Numbered from the stretch's first letter, positions 26,775-36,387 are shown. The stretch is 64,000 nucleotides of DNA from Paraferrimonas sedimenticola (GCF_002282855.1 NZ_NRIR01000001.1:620001-684000), one strand, 5' to 3'. Numbers and translations: made by a program. The notes: generated by a model not told the origin, from the sequence alone.

Positions 26775-28802
26775 TTACTTGGTTGGCATTGGCAAGATTT
26801 CAAACATGCCATCAAACTCATCTAGAGTTGCCGCAAGCTTTCCAATCAGCTCGCCATTACCTTTGACCTTTGCTTCACCGGATTTCAGCAATTCCTCAAG
26901 GGTCACTTGGCCTAATACCACTTTGGTCAGGTCCGCCTTGCTGATCTCCAGAGTAACGTCGGTTGTAGGCAACTGATCCACTTGGATGTTGGCCATATTG
27001 GCGTTAGAAACCTCGGCGTAGTAGCGCTCATCCAAATCTGGGTGAATCAGCCCCAGATTAAAGTTCAAACCTGCCGCTTCGGCTTTCTCAGCGTTTAACT
27101 TAACCGCGATAAAGTCGAGGAACATGCCGGTTGGCGTGTTGGCGATCACGTCCGCTGAAGCCAGCTTGATAGATGGCTCAATTTTGCCAGTTCTCAATTC
27201 AACCGCACCTTGCAAATAAGAGTTACGCCAGGCCATGGTTTCCGATTGATACCCTTGTTGTTCAAAGCTATCCGCTAACGCATTGCGATACGTAAAGTTA
27301 TTCGGGTCGCATTGCACTAAGTCGTTAAACAGCTGCGATGACTCTTGATAGTTACCATTGTCGAAGTGCTTCATACCCGCTTTGTACAGCGCATCTTCGC
27401 CGGCAGCTTCTACATAAACACAAGATTTTTCTTGGGTTTGTAGTGGGTTGGTGTTTACCGGGTTCATATCGTGGTAACCCAAGTACAAGTTCACTACGGC
27501 ACGAGCGTTATGGCTGTATGAGCCGTGATAGCCGTTGGTGTGCCAGGTATCCAGCTGTGATTGCGGCACAATCTTTTCAATCTCGCGGCCCACATCGCTA
27601 ATGGTGACACCGTGGTTTGCCAAGCGCATCGCCTGATTGTGGACAAAGCCATAGTTGTCACGTTGCAGCGTCATGTACTCGGCGATTTCATTGACCTCTG
27701 TGCTTGCATCATTCCACACAGGCGCAGAGTGAGCCGCATGAATGTTGTCGACCAACCCAGTGTCCACAAAACGCAGCTTAAGCTCGGTTAGGTACTTGGT
27801 CCAAATCAGCGCATCACGCACCTTAGCGCCACGGAAGGTGTAGATGTTGTGCATGCCGTCGTAAGTCAGTTCGGCGGTATTAAGCGAACGGTACTCAGGC
27901 ACATACAGCACAATTTCAGCAGGTGCTTCGGCGCCAGGCATATTAATCGCGTGGAACTCTAACCCATCGATTGTGATGCTAGCTTCGCGCTCTTGAATCT
28001 CAACGGTTGGCGCTACCAGGGTAACTTTGCCACGAGAGGTTCCCAAACCTAAGGCGTTATCCACAATACCTGTGGTGCTGTTTTCCAGCGTGGTGCCGTA
28101 CTGATAATTCGCTCGGCGACCCATGGCGGTCCCGCCAATCACATTCTCGTCAGCGAGCTCTTTGATGAAGTCTTTAGGCGCATAAATGGGCGCGTCTTTG
28201 ACAAAATCTCCCGACTCGAAAACCCCGCGAGAGCCACCAAAGTGATCCGCATGCATGTGGGAGTAGATCATGCCGGTGATCTTATGCTCGCCATTGATCG
28301 CAGGCAGGTGTTGCTTGGCAAACTCCCATGAAGCGGCAGCGGCCTCTTTAGACAGCAAAGGGTCATGGATGACGTAGCCGTTGTTGGTGCGATAAATAGT
28401 CATATTCGACAAGTCCGCGCCGCGAATCTGATACACGCCGTCGGTCACCTGGTACAAGCCACCAGCGGCGTAATTCAGCATGCCTTGTCGCCAGATGGAT
28501 GGGTTCACCGAACTAGGAAGCTCATCCACATTCATCTCTGCCATGTACTGAAAGCGATTTTTAAGCTCCCCCGCTGCGTGGGTGCCGAACTCGGCAATAA
28601 GACCTTTTTGGGTACGCTCAAACGCTGTGGTGTCCTGCCAAGGTAAGGTCTTAGCGAGTGCTTTATTCGCAGTTACCGTGTGCGCGCTGGCGGGCTTACC
28701 TTGGTAATCCAAGCTATTCATTTCGTCAGCTTGCGCGCTGTGCGGCAAGGTCTGCAAACCAACAACAGCGGTAATTGAAAGGGCTATTAGTGACTTTTTC
28801 AT
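26775..28802 (-). CDS. Exported alkylsulfatase, metallo-beta-lactamase fold (SdsA-like)
   Basis: A 675-residue protein with a signal peptide (MKKSLIALSITAVVGLQTLPHSAQA) and a metallo-beta-lactamase domain carrying SHMHADHFGG (zinc-ligand His182, His184, Asp186, His187), then an alkyl-sulfatase dimerisation domain and a C-terminal SCP2-like domain (about 545-675). This is the layout of SdsA1-type class III alkylsulfatases, which release sulfate from alkyl sulfates such as SDS. ATG at 28802 has GGAG 7 bases upstream; the annotated frame begins at a TTG four codons earlier. A LysR gene is divergent 144 bases away. A terminator follows. Confidence 0.92.
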   Translation of the reverse strand: MKKSLIALSITAVVGLQTLPHSAQADEMNSLDYQGKPASAHTVTANKALAKTLPWQDTTAFERTQKGLIAEFGTHAAGELKNRFQYMAEMNVDELPSSVNPSIWRQGMLNYAAGGLYQVTDGVYQIRGADLSNMTIYRTNNGYVIHDPLLSKEAAAASWEFAKQHLPAINGEHKITGMIYSHMHADHFGGSRGVFESGDFVKDAPIYAPKDFIKELADENVIGGTAMGRRANYQYGTTLENSTTGIVDNALGLGTSRGKVTLVAPTVEIQEREASITIDGLEFHAINMPGAEAPAEIVLYVPEYRSLNTAELTYDGMHNIYTFRGAKVRDALIWTKYLTELKLRFVDTGLVDNIHAAHSAPVWNDASTEVNEIAEYMTLQRDNYGFVHNQAMRLANHGVTISDVGREIEKIVPQSQLDTWHTNGYHGSYSHNARAVVNLYLGYHDMNPVNTNPLQTQEKSCVYVEAAGEDALYKAGMKHFDNGNYQESSQLFNDLVQCDPNNFTYRNALADSFEQQGYQSETMAWRNSYLQGAVELRTGKIEPSIKLASADVIANTPTGMFLDFIAVKLNAEKAEAAGLNFNLGLIHPDLDERYYAEVSNANMANIQVDQLPTTDVTLEISKADLTKVVLGQVTLEELLKSGEAKVKGNGELIGKLAATLDEFDGMFEILPMPTK

Positions 28803-28946
28803 AAGGTTCTCCAAGTAGCGGAATCAAATCAAAGGTTGAGGCTGTTTCGCCCAACCGAAATCAATGACGCTACTTTAGGAGTTATTATTCATACGATAAA
28901 CGGATAATATAAATACCAAACATCACTTTTATAAATGGGTTAAGCC

Positions 28947-29876
28947 ATGAAGAAAAAGTCCGACCAACTGGATTTGAATCTATTGCGTATTTTTTTGGCG
29001 GTTTGCCAACACCAATCTTTTACTCAAGCGGCCGAGCGATTGGGGATGACCCAGTCGGCCGTGAGCAATGCCATGATCCGCTTGAAAAGTGAGCTGGCAG
29101 AAACCCTGTTTATTCGAAAAGGGCGCGGCATTGAGCTGACCGTATTTGCCAAGAGCTTTGAGCAACAGCTACTAGTGTCGATGCAACAAATAGAGCATGT
29201 CATCGAGGCACAGCAGCAGTTTGACCCCATGACCACCCGGCGTATTTTTACTGTGTACGCCAACGAATACGCCATGCTAATGCTCTACCCCATTGTTAAG
29301 AAGCTTATCGCCCCCTATGGCGCGCGCATTCAATTTAAAATGACGCCGGTCGAAGAGCAGGCCATTTTCGACGACTTAAGCCGACAGCAAGCGGATGTGG
29401 CAATTGACCTATTCCCAACCATCCCAGCCGCTTTCGCGCAACAAGAGCTGTCTCGAGAAGAGCTGGTGATTATTGTTAGAAGTGATCATCCGCGAATAAC
29501 GCAACAGCCCACCAAAGCCCAGTACTACAGCGAGCAGCACGCTGGTTTGATCATGCGCCGCTCTAATCTACACATGGTCAATGCCTTTAGCCCGCAAGTG
29601 GTTGCCAGTCGCGACATCGAATGCGAGTGTTCCTCTATCGTCGCTATGATGACGCTATGCGCCCAGACCGATTTGATTGGCGTTGTGCCCAGAGGTTATG
29701 CCAGCCAGCAAGCCAAACAATTTGGCTTGAACATCTTTGAACTGCCTATCGAGATGCCAGCGGTGCCACTTAAGATGATTTGGCACAAAGGCATCGCCAA
29801 CAGCTCAGCGCACCAGTGGTTGCGAGTCATGCTGCAGCAAGCAAGGGATCAGCTGAGTTCGTCTATCGGCTTGTGA
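28947..29876 (+). CDS. LysR-family transcriptional regulator
   Basis: A 309-residue LysR protein with a classical N-terminal helix-turn-helix (LLRIFLAVCQHQSFTQAAERLGMTQSAVSNAMIRL, in pieces over residues 11-45) and an effector domain similar in outline to NodD/LeuO-type regulators. It is divergent from the alkylsulfatase gene with a 144-base gap, so it probably regulates that gene in response to an alkyl sulfate or fatty metabolite (inference). The ribosome binding site is weak. A bidirectional terminator follows. Confidence 0.85.
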   Translation: MKKKSDQLDLNLLRIFLAVCQHQSFTQAAERLGMTQSAVSNAMIRLKSELAETLFIRKGRGIELTVFAKSFEQQLLVSMQQIEHVIEAQQQFDPMTTRRIFTVYANEYAMLMLYPIVKKLIAPYGARIQFKMTPVEEQAIFDDLSRQQADVAIDLFPTIPAAFAQQELSREELVIIVRSDHPRITQQPTKAQYYSEQHAGLIMRRSNLHMVNAFSPQVVASRDIECECSSIVAMMTLCAQTDLIGVVPRGYASQQAKQFGLNIFELPIEMPAVPLKMIWHKGIANSSAHQWLRVMLQQARDQLSSSIGL

Positions 29877-29944
29877 TACTGAAGGGGCTGTGGCTTGCCT
29901 CAAGAAATGGGGATTGGGAAATAGCAAGATTGTTTGAGAGCAAT

Positions 29945-29990
29945 AAAAAAGCCAGCAACCTTGTGTGTAACCCACAGGTGGCTGGCTTTA
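29945..29990. terminator. Bidirectional terminator between lysR and grpE
   Basis: GCCAGC pairs with GCTGGC through an extended interrupted stem (ACCTTGTG against CACAGGT). AAAAAA on the left gives a T-run on the minus strand for grpE; TTTATAAG follows on the plus strand. Confidence 0.75.
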
Positions 29991-30016
29991 TAAGAAAAGC
30001 GCCTTACTTTTGGGAA

Positions 30017-30619
30017 TTAGCCGCCCTGGCTAACAATCACCATTGCAGGACGGAGCAAACGGCCGTTTAGCTCGTAACCTTTTTGCATTACGTCCATCAC
30101 GGTATTGGCTGGCAACTCAGGGTTAGGCACCATAGAGATGGCCTGATGTTGCTCTGGATTAAAGGCTTCGCCTTTCGGATCAATCGCCTTAATACCGAAC
30201 TTCTCAACCGTGCTCAAGAATGACTTCAGAGTCAACTCAACCCCTTCGCGAACCGCTTGAGTGGCTTCGTCCGCATCGCCTTGCAGCGCGCGCTCTAGGT
30301 TGTCGATAACGCTTAGCAGTTCTTTGGCAAACTTCTCTAGGGCGAAATCTTTGGCCTTAGTAACGTCAATAGCGGCGCGGCGACGAATGTTGTCCACTTC
30401 GGCTTTGGCACGAAGTACTGTGTCCTTTTGTTCAGCGATAGTGGCTTGGGCTTCGGCCAATTGTTTGGCAAGCTCAACGGCGTCTAACTCTTGCTCTTGA
30501 GAGGCTTCTTGGGCCTGCTCTTGCTCAACTTCCGCTTGGGTTTCATCCAGTTGCGCGTTCTCTTCAGCAATTTCCGGCTGCACATCTTGGCTCGCGGCTT
30601 CGGTTTTGCTATCCGTCAT
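30017..30619 (-). CDS. grpE: GrpE, DnaK nucleotide exchange factor
   Basis: GrpE drives ADP release from DnaK. The 200-residue protein has an acidic, Glu/Gln-rich N-terminus (residues 1-55), a long coiled coil (about 50-110, [32 protein letters not shown] in pieces) and a C-terminal beta domain with the signature [19 protein letters not shown] and [22 protein letters not shown]. Start ATG at 30619 has GGAG 5 bases upstream. A clear sigma-32 promoter lies 40 bases upstream, and the gene is divergent from nadK, the arrangement seen in related gammaproteobacteria. Confidence 0.97.
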   Translation of the reverse strand: MTDSKTEAASQDVQPEIAEENAQLDETQAEVEQEQAQEASQEQELDAVELAKQLAEAQATIAEQKDTVLRAKAEVDNIRRRAAIDVTKAKDFALEKFAKELLSVIDNLERALQGDADEATQAVREGVELTLKSFLSTVEKFGIKAIDPKGEAFNPEQHQAISMVPNPELPANTVMDVMQKGYELNGRLLRPAMVIVSQGG

Positions 30620-30660
30620 GGTTACTCCAGCTAAAACTTGTTTCTTACGTTTGTGAGCTT

Positions 30661-30691
30661 ATTATGGGGATCAAGCTGACCGTTTCAAGGC
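30661..30691 (-). promoter_or_regulatory. Sigma-32 promoter of grpE
   Basis: Minus strand CTTGAAA, 13 bases, CCCCATAAT: an almost perfect heat-shock promoter at 42-72 bases before the grpE start codon, matching the dnaK P1 promoter in spacing. Confidence 0.9.
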
Positions 30692-30709
30692 CTTAAGGTT
30701 AAACAAATT

Positions 30710-31591
30710 TTGTCCAAGCCAAGCTTTCAATGCATAGGTTTGGTGGGTAAGTCCCATCACAACCAAACAAAAGAGACTCTAACCCGCTTATTTCGTTGGT
30801 TAAATAAGCGTGGCCATAGGGTGATTGTGGAGCATTCTGCCGCCCAGCAGTTGGAGTTTTTTGTGGAGACTGCCAGCATCAATCAAATCGGTGCTCAGGC
30901 GGATTTGGCCATAGTGATTGGCGGTGATGGCAACATGCTCGGCGCCGCGCGAGTTCTGGCCCGCTACGACATTGGCGTTATCGGGGTTAACCGGGGCAAC
31001 TTGGGCTTTTTGACCGACTTGCCGCCCGAGGGCTTTGAGCCGCAATTAGAAGAAGTGCTCAACGGCGAGTACGACACCGAAAAGCGCTTTTTAATTGAAG
31101 CCGAAGTGGTGCGTCAAGGCGAGATGAATTCAAGCTACACCGCCATGAACGAGGTGGTGCTTCACCCAGGTCAAGTGGCGCACATGATTGAGTTTGAAGT
31201 GTTCGTGGACGATAAGTTCATGTACTCGCAGCGAGCGGATGGCATGATTGTCTCGACGCCAACCGGCTCGACCGCGTATTCACTGTCTGCCGGAGGTGCG
31301 ATTCTAACCCCTAACATCGACGCCTTTATTTTGGTGCCCATGTTCCCCCACACTCTATCGGCGCGCCCCATTGTGATTGATGCCAGTAGCACCATCAAGC
31401 TACAGGTATCTCCAGATAGTCGAGTCGAGCAAATGATTTCCTGCGACGGTCACATCACTCTGCCGGTTATGGCGGACGACCAAATCGTAATTCGCCGCTC
31501 CGAGCAACGATTGCGTTTGATTCACCCCAAACAGCACGATTACTTTGAGGCGTTGCGCTCTAAGCTGGGGTGGGGTTCGCGTCTGTTTTAG
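30710..31591 (+). CDS. nadK: NAD kinase
   Basis: NadK phosphorylates NAD to NADP. The 293-residue protein has the family length (292 in E. coli) with the diacylglycerol-kinase-like GGDGN motif in [14 protein letters not shown] near residue 70, [13 protein letters not shown] near 95 and the second conserved region [15 protein letters not shown] near 180. The start appears to be TTG at 30710: translation from there gives [14 protein letters not shown], which aligns with E. coli NadK; no in-frame ATG is available nearby. Divergent from grpE; bidirectional terminator follows. Confidence 0.96.
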   Translation: MSKPSFQCIGLVGKSHHNQTKETLTRLFRWLNKRGHRVIVEHSAAQQLEFFVETASINQIGAQADLAIVIGGDGNMLGAARVLARYDIGVIGVNRGNLGFLTDLPPEGFEPQLEEVLNGEYDTEKRFLIEAEVVRQGEMNSSYTAMNEVVLHPGQVAHMIEFEVFVDDKFMYSQRADGMIVSTPTGSTAYSLSAGGAILTPNIDAFILVPMFPHTLSARPIVIDASSTIKLQVSPDSRVEQMISCDGHITLPVMADDQIVIRRSEQRLRLIHPKQHDYFEALRSKLGWGSRLF

Positions 31592-31622
31592 GCAGGCTAA
31601 TCCTAGATAAAGTACCAGACAC

Positions 31623-31667
31623 AAAAAAGGCTGCATTCCCTAAAATCAGGGCAATGCAGCCTTTTTT
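31623..31667. terminator. Bidirectional terminator between nadK and the oligopeptidase gene
   Basis: AAAAAAGGCTGCATT and AATGCAGCCTTTTTT form a long stem that closes around CCC/GGG pairs, with T-runs on both strands; it serves the convergent genes on either side. Confidence 0.95.
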
Positions 31668-31679
31668 AGTTAGCCAGCT

Positions 31680-33854
31680 TTACAGCTTTTGATTCGCCAA
31701 ATGAATGAAGAAGGCATACTCCTGAGCGCGTTTCTCAAAGCGCTTAAAGCGACCTGACGCACCACCGTGACCGGCTTCCATGTCGGTATCAAATACCAGC
31801 ATATTGTCGTCGGTCTTAAGCTCACGAAGCTTGGCTACCCACTTCATAGGCTCAAAGTACTGAACCTGTGAGTCGTGCAAACCTGTCGTCACCAAAGTAT
31901 GCGGATAAGCCTTAGCTTCTACCTGGTCGTACGGAGAGTATGACAGCATGTACTTGTACGAGTCTTCGTTGGCCGGGTTGCCCCACTCACTGTACTCGTT
32001 GGTGGTCAGCGGAATGCTTGGGTCACTCATGGTAGTGACCACGTCCACAAAGGGTACATGGGCAGCCACGCCATGATACAGCTCAGGCGACATGTTCATC
32101 ACGGCGCCCATCAACAAACCACCAGCACTACCGCCAGCCATGTAAACGCGCTTCTCATCGCCATACTTTTGCTCAACCAAGCCCTTAGTCACGTCAATGA
32201 AGTCGTTGAAGGTATTGATCTTGTTGAACATCTTGCCATCTTCGTACCATGGACGACCCAGCATTTGCGAGCCGCGAATATGGGCTATCGCCACCACAAA
32301 TCCGCGATCCATCAGTGATAGCCAGCTGTCCGAGAAGTAAGGTTCGATAGTGGTACCGTACGAGCCGTAACCGTATTGATACAGAGGGTTGGTGCCGTCT
32401 TTCTTAAACAGCTCTTTGCGATAACGCAGAGTCACAGGCACCTTGGCACCATCACGGGCCGTCACAAAAATACGCTCGGCTTTGTAGTTCGCCGGGTCAA
32501 AATCACCCAACACCTTGTCTTGCTTCTTCAAGGTCTTCGAGAGAGTGTTCAAGTCCACATCGTAAATTGAGCTTGGCGTCGTTGGAGAGCTGTAGCCGAT
32601 GCGAACCGCAGTGGCATCTAGATTGCCGTTGCCACCCGCTAGGTTGGCCACAAACACCTCGTCATCAAATGCGATGGTCTGAGTCTTGCCAGTGGACATT
32701 TGAGTCACTAACAAACGACCTTGGCCCATCTCTTTTTCTTGAACCACCAAGTGGTCGTTGAACAGAGTGAAGTTTTGCAGGTAGACGTCATCGCGATGGG
32801 CAATCACTTCTTCCCAGGCTGACTTATCGGCAGTCTTGCTTTGGTGCACCTTCATCAAACGGAAGTTCTTAGCGTTCCAGTTGGTGCGCACATAGTAAGT
32901 GTCACCCAGCTTTTCAAAGTCGTACTCCAAGCCCTCTTCGATGGGGTGGAATAACTTCAGCGGCTGGCTGCTATCGTTGGCATCCAAGATCGACGCACCG
33001 GTTTTAGTGGTGTGGTCGTGGAAGATATAGATAACGCTATCGTCTTTGGTCTTGCCCAAGTAGGTGTAAAAAGTCGAATCGCTCTCTTCGTACACCAGCT
33101 CGTCATCCGCCTGTGGCGTGCCCAGCTTGTGACGATAGACCTGATAGCCCAATAGGGTTTGCGGATCTTTCTTGATGTAGTAAACCGTGGCATTGTCATT
33201 GGCCCAAACAATCTGACCACTGGTGCCTTCAAGCTTGTCGTTAAGCTTTTCGCCTGAGCTTAAGTTCTTAAATTCAATGGTGTAAATGCGACGAGAAAGC
33301 GTATCGGTGGAGTAAGCCATCAGCTCGTTATTGGTGCTCACCGCGAAAGAACCTATGTTGAAGTACTCGTGGCCTTTGGCCATCTCGTTGCCATCAAGCA
33401 GGACTTCTTCAGGGCCGTCTTCGCTGCCCTTGCGACGCACGTATACAGGATACTCGGAATCGCCGCTGTAGCGGCTCTGGTAGTAGTAACCACGCACTAA
33501 TACAGGCACAGAAGAGTCGTCTTTTTCCACGCGGCCAATGAGCTCTTCGACCAATGATTTTTGCAAGTCTGCCATTGGCGACAACATTTGTTTGGCGTAA
33601 GCGTTTTCCGCTTCTAGGTGAGCCAGCACCTCGGCATCGGTACGAGCGTCATCACGCATCCAGTAGTAGTTATCGATGCGCACATCGCCGTGAGCTTCCA
33701 ACTTGTGCGGGATTTTTTTAGCGACCGGCGCGCTGATTTTCTCGGCAGCAGCCTTTTTCTCTGACATTGAACTTTCTGACACTGGCTCTGTCCCTCCATT
33801 ACAACCTGCAAGTGACAGGCATAAGATTGATAAAGCGATTCCTGTTTTGTTCAT
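31680..33854 (-). CDS. Oligopeptidase B-like S9 protease lipoprotein
   Basis: A 724-residue prolyl-oligopeptidase-family enzyme: N-terminal seven-bladed propeller (about 60-440) and a C-terminal alpha/beta hydrolase (about 450-724) with the nucleophile elbow AGGSAGGLLMG (Ser near 566), and Asp and His in TTGLHDSQVQY and EAGHGGASGR. The family cleaves short peptides after basic residues. E. coli oligopeptidase B is cytoplasmic and near 686 residues; this copy begins with a signal and lipobox LAGC (Cys18), so it should be lipid-anchored in the envelope, with a Ser/Lys-rich linker before the propeller. Confidence 0.9.
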   Translation of the reverse strand: MNKTGIALSILCLSLAGCNGGTEPVSESSMSEKKAAAEKISAPVAKKIPHKLEAHGDVRIDNYYWMRDDARTDAEVLAHLEAENAYAKQMLSPMADLQKSLVEELIGRVEKDDSSVPVLVRGYYYQSRYSGDSEYPVYVRRKGSEDGPEEVLLDGNEMAKGHEYFNIGSFAVSTNNELMAYSTDTLSRRIYTIEFKNLSSGEKLNDKLEGTSGQIVWANDNATVYYIKKDPQTLLGYQVYRHKLGTPQADDELVYEESDSTFYTYLGKTKDDSVIYIFHDHTTKTGASILDANDSSQPLKLFHPIEEGLEYDFEKLGDTYYVRTNWNAKNFRLMKVHQSKTADKSAWEEVIAHRDDVYLQNFTLFNDHLVVQEKEMGQGRLLVTQMSTGKTQTIAFDDEVFVANLAGGNGNLDATAVRIGYSSPTTPSSIYDVDLNTLSKTLKKQDKVLGDFDPANYKAERIFVTARDGAKVPVTLRYRKELFKKDGTNPLYQYGYGSYGTTIEPYFSDSWLSLMDRGFVVAIAHIRGSQMLGRPWYEDGKMFNKINTFNDFIDVTKGLVEQKYGDEKRVYMAGGSAGGLLMGAVMNMSPELYHGVAAHVPFVDVVTTMSDPSIPLTTNEYSEWGNPANEDSYKYMLSYSPYDQVEAKAYPHTLVTTGLHDSQVQYFEPMKWVAKLRELKTDDNMLVFDTDMEAGHGGASGRFKRFEKRAQEYAFFIHLANQKL

Positions 33855-34036
33855 GAAGGATTCCTTTCAAAGGCTTTTTTTGAATTGAGATTGTGCGATT
33901 AGCTAGACTACCTGAGCTGACATAAGTTGAATAGATGTGAAATGTAAGAATTTGCCAGCGTCAGAAGAGCGTAAATCTCCTGAAAAATCAGCTACAAAAA
34001 CCATCAATTCGCAGTTTTTTTGAACAAAGATATTTA

Positions 34037-34052
34037 CTGTATAGGAATACAG
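34037..34052 (+). promoter_or_regulatory. LexA box 1 of recN
   Basis: CTGTATAGGAATACAG is CTG-N10-CAG, an SOS box, about 54 bases before the recN start. Confidence 0.9.
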
Positions 34053-34073
34053 TATATACTGGACAGCAATTCA

Positions 34074-34089
34074 CTGTATAAAAACACAG
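34074..34089 (+). promoter_or_regulatory. LexA box 2 of recN
   Basis: CTGTATAAAAACACAG is a second CTG-N10-CAG SOS box, 17 bases before the recN start codon and overlapping a TATAAA. Confidence 0.85.
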
Positions 34090-34105
34090 GACGTGAGGGC
34101 TCGCC

Positions 34106-35770
34106 ATGCTCTGCCAACTAACGGTTCAAAACTTTGCCATTGTAAAATTTCTCGAATTGGATTTTGACGCCGGAATGACCACCATTACCGGTGAAACCGG
34201 TGCGGGTAAATCGATTGCGATTGACGCCCTTGGTTTGTGTTTGGGTCGTCGCGCTGAGGCCAGTATGGTGCGCCCAGGTGCTGCTAAAGCCGAAGTTAGC
34301 GCTCAGTTCGACCTCAGCCAAATTCCAGCAGCGCAGGCCTGGCTAAAGGCCAACGAGCTCGATGGCGAAGGCGAGTGCTTACTGCGCCGTTTGGTCAACC
34401 AAGACGGTCGCTCCCGCGGCTACATCAATGGCACACCGGTACCACTGGCTCAGCTCAAGCAATTAGGCGAGCTGTTGGTTAGCGTGCACGGCCAACACGC
34501 CCATCACGCCCTGGCCAAAAGCGAGCATCAACTGGAGCTTTTGGACAACTACGCCAATCATCAGGGGCTTTTGGACAAGGTGGCGATAAGCTATCGCCAT
34601 TGGCGTCAGTGCGCCAATCAACTCGAGGCACTCACTCAATCCCAATCTGAGCGTCAGGCGCGCCAACAATTGCTGGCCTACCAAGTGGCCGAGCTCGACG
34701 AATTTGCTCCTAGCGACAACGAATACCCAGAGCTGGTGCAAGAGCACAAAACTCTGGCCAACGGCAGCCAGTTACTACAAGCGGCCCAGTCTCTAGTCCA
34801 GTTGTTGGGCGAAGATCCCGAGCTCAACCTAGACAGCTTGCTCAACCAAGGCGTGTCCCAATCATCCGAGCTTAGCGAGCTCGACCCGCGTCTAGCCTCG
34901 GTGACCGAGATGCTCAACACCGCCCTGATTCAAGTGCAAGAATCTCGAGGCGAGCTCGACGCTTATCTGCAAGATTTAGAGCTAGACCCTGAACGTTTAG
35001 CTCAGCTAGAAACTCGCCTTAGCCAATACCACGAGCTTGGGCGCAAGCATCAGGTGCACCCAGAAGCGGTAGCACAAACTCACCAGACCCTAGCTGAAGA
35101 ACTAGCCGGTCTAAACGGCGAAGACCAGGCTCTCGATGAGCTTGCCCAAGCGCTAGAGCAAGCGCAAAGCGATTACCAAACCAAGGCGCGCAAACTCAGC
35201 GAGAGTCGCAGCCGCTTTGCCGCCCAACTGGCCAAGAAAGTGACCAAAAAAATGGCCGAGCTCAATATGCCTAAGGGCCAATTTGAGATCGAGCTGACCC
35301 CAGAGCAAGGACGCTCGCCCCTTGGCACCGACGCCATTCAATTCCTAGTGACCACCAACCCAGGTCAACCACTGGCGCCTATGACCAAGGTAGCCTCTGG
35401 TGGTGAGCTGTCGCGTATTGGTCTGGCACTGCAAGTACTGTGCTCCAGCAAGAACGCCACCCCTACCCTGATTTTCGATGAAGTGGATACCGGCATCTCA
35501 GGTGCGACCGCCTCGGTGGTGGGTAACCTGTTGCGCACACTGGGGAAAACCAGTCAGGTGTTCTGTGTCACTCACTTGCCGCAAGTGGCAGGTCAGGGCC
35601 ACCAGCAGCTGAAAGTGGCCAAGCAGACCCGCAAAGGGGAAACCCACACCTCTATGATGCCGCTTGACCGCCCTGCTCGTCTTAGCGAACTGGCACGCTT
35701 ATTAGCGGGTGACACCATTACCGATGTGGCACTGGCGAACGCAGAGCAACTTTTGCTGTCCAACGAGTAA
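34106..35770 (+). CDS. recN: DNA repair protein RecN
   Basis: RecN is an SMC-like ATPase that holds broken DNA ends together in recombinational repair. The 554-residue protein has the Walker A GETGAGKSIAIDAL near residue 30, long coiled-coil arms (about 150-370), the ABC signature SGGELSRIGLAL near 433 and Walker B TLIFDEVDTGISG near 455, with the D-loop and H-switch following. ATG at 34106 has GAGG 8 bases upstream. Two LexA boxes overlap the promoter region, so it should be under SOS control, as in E. coli. Confidence 0.97.
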   Translation: MLCQLTVQNFAIVKFLELDFDAGMTTITGETGAGKSIAIDALGLCLGRRAEASMVRPGAAKAEVSAQFDLSQIPAAQAWLKANELDGEGECLLRRLVNQDGRSRGYINGTPVPLAQLKQLGELLVSVHGQHAHHALAKSEHQLELLDNYANHQGLLDKVAISYRHWRQCANQLEALTQSQSERQARQQLLAYQVAELDEFAPSDNEYPELVQEHKTLANGSQLLQAAQSLVQLLGEDPELNLDSLLNQGVSQSSELSELDPRLASVTEMLNTALIQVQESRGELDAYLQDLELDPERLAQLETRLSQYHELGRKHQVHPEAVAQTHQTLAEELAGLNGEDQALDELAQALEQAQSDYQTKARKLSESRSRFAAQLAKKVTKKMAELNMPKGQFEIELTPEQGRSPLGTDAIQFLVTTNPGQPLAPMTKVASGGELSRIGLALQVLCSSKNATPTLIFDEVDTGISGATASVVGNLLRTLGKTSQVFCVTHLPQVAGQGHQQLKVAKQTRKGETHTSMMPLDRPARLSELARLLAGDTITDVALANAEQLLLSNE

Positions 35771-35882
35771 CTTTCTCGATAATTGACCCGCAACTTGTGC
35801 AAATCGGCCATTTGACCGACTTGTAACAACTTAGGCGGGTCAGTATCATGAGTGGCTTACTGCAGTAGAAGATTCGAAATCT

Positions 35883-36344
35883 ATGATAACTAGAAAACAA
35901 ATCGGCCAGCTGGCCGCAAGCGGAATTTTGGCGTTCAGCCTGTCCGGTTGTGCCATGGTGGACTGGCTGGTGTACAAGATTGACATCCCCCAAGGCAACT
36001 ACATGGAAAAGCAGCAGGTAGAACAGCTGCGTATTGAGATGACCAAAGAGCAGGTCGAGTACGTCTTAGGGCGCCCGGTTCTTCGCGACAGTTTTGCCGA
36101 AAACACCTGGTACTATGTGTACCACTTCAAATCTGGCCGCAACGCCAAAATCACCAAAAAAGAGCTGATTGTTCGTTTTGAAGACGACAAGGTAGTGGCT
36201 GTAGATGGTGACTATGAGCTCAGCGAAAACTTCAACACCCCGTTAGGTACAGGTGAACTGCCAACCGTCACCAGCACTGTGGTTGAAGACGAAGAACAAG
36301 ATCCAGATGAGCTGCGCAAAGAGCTAGAGCAAAGCCAAGAGTAA
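35883..36344 (+). CDS. bamE: Outer-membrane assembly lipoprotein BamE
   Basis: BamE is a lipoprotein of the BAM complex that inserts beta-barrel proteins. The 153-residue protein has a lipobox LSGC (Cys23), the conserved GNYMEKQQVEQLRIEMTKEQV region (the G-x-x-[MIL]-x-x-x-x-[VI] fold of SmpA/BamE), VLGRP and TWYYVYHF motifs near 75-90. The tail beyond residue 120 is acidic and longer than in E. coli BamE (113 residues), which is seen in Shewanella homologues. It follows recN, as in related genomes, and ends with a terminator. Confidence 0.92.
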   Translation: MITRKQIGQLAASGILAFSLSGCAMVDWLVYKIDIPQGNYMEKQQVEQLRIEMTKEQVEYVLGRPVLRDSFAENTWYYVYHFKSGRNAKITKKELIVRFEDDKVVAVDGDYELSENFNTPLGTGELPTVTSTVVEDEEQDPDELRKELEQSQE

Positions 36345-36358
36345 GGCTCACGCCCATC

Positions 36359-36387
36359 AAAAAGCCCAACACGAGTTGGGCTTTTTT
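36359..36387. terminator. Bidirectional terminator between bamE and dld
   Basis: AAAAAGCCCAAC and GTTGGGCTTTTTT enclose an ACGA loop, with T-runs on both strands, ending both convergent genes. Confidence 0.95.
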
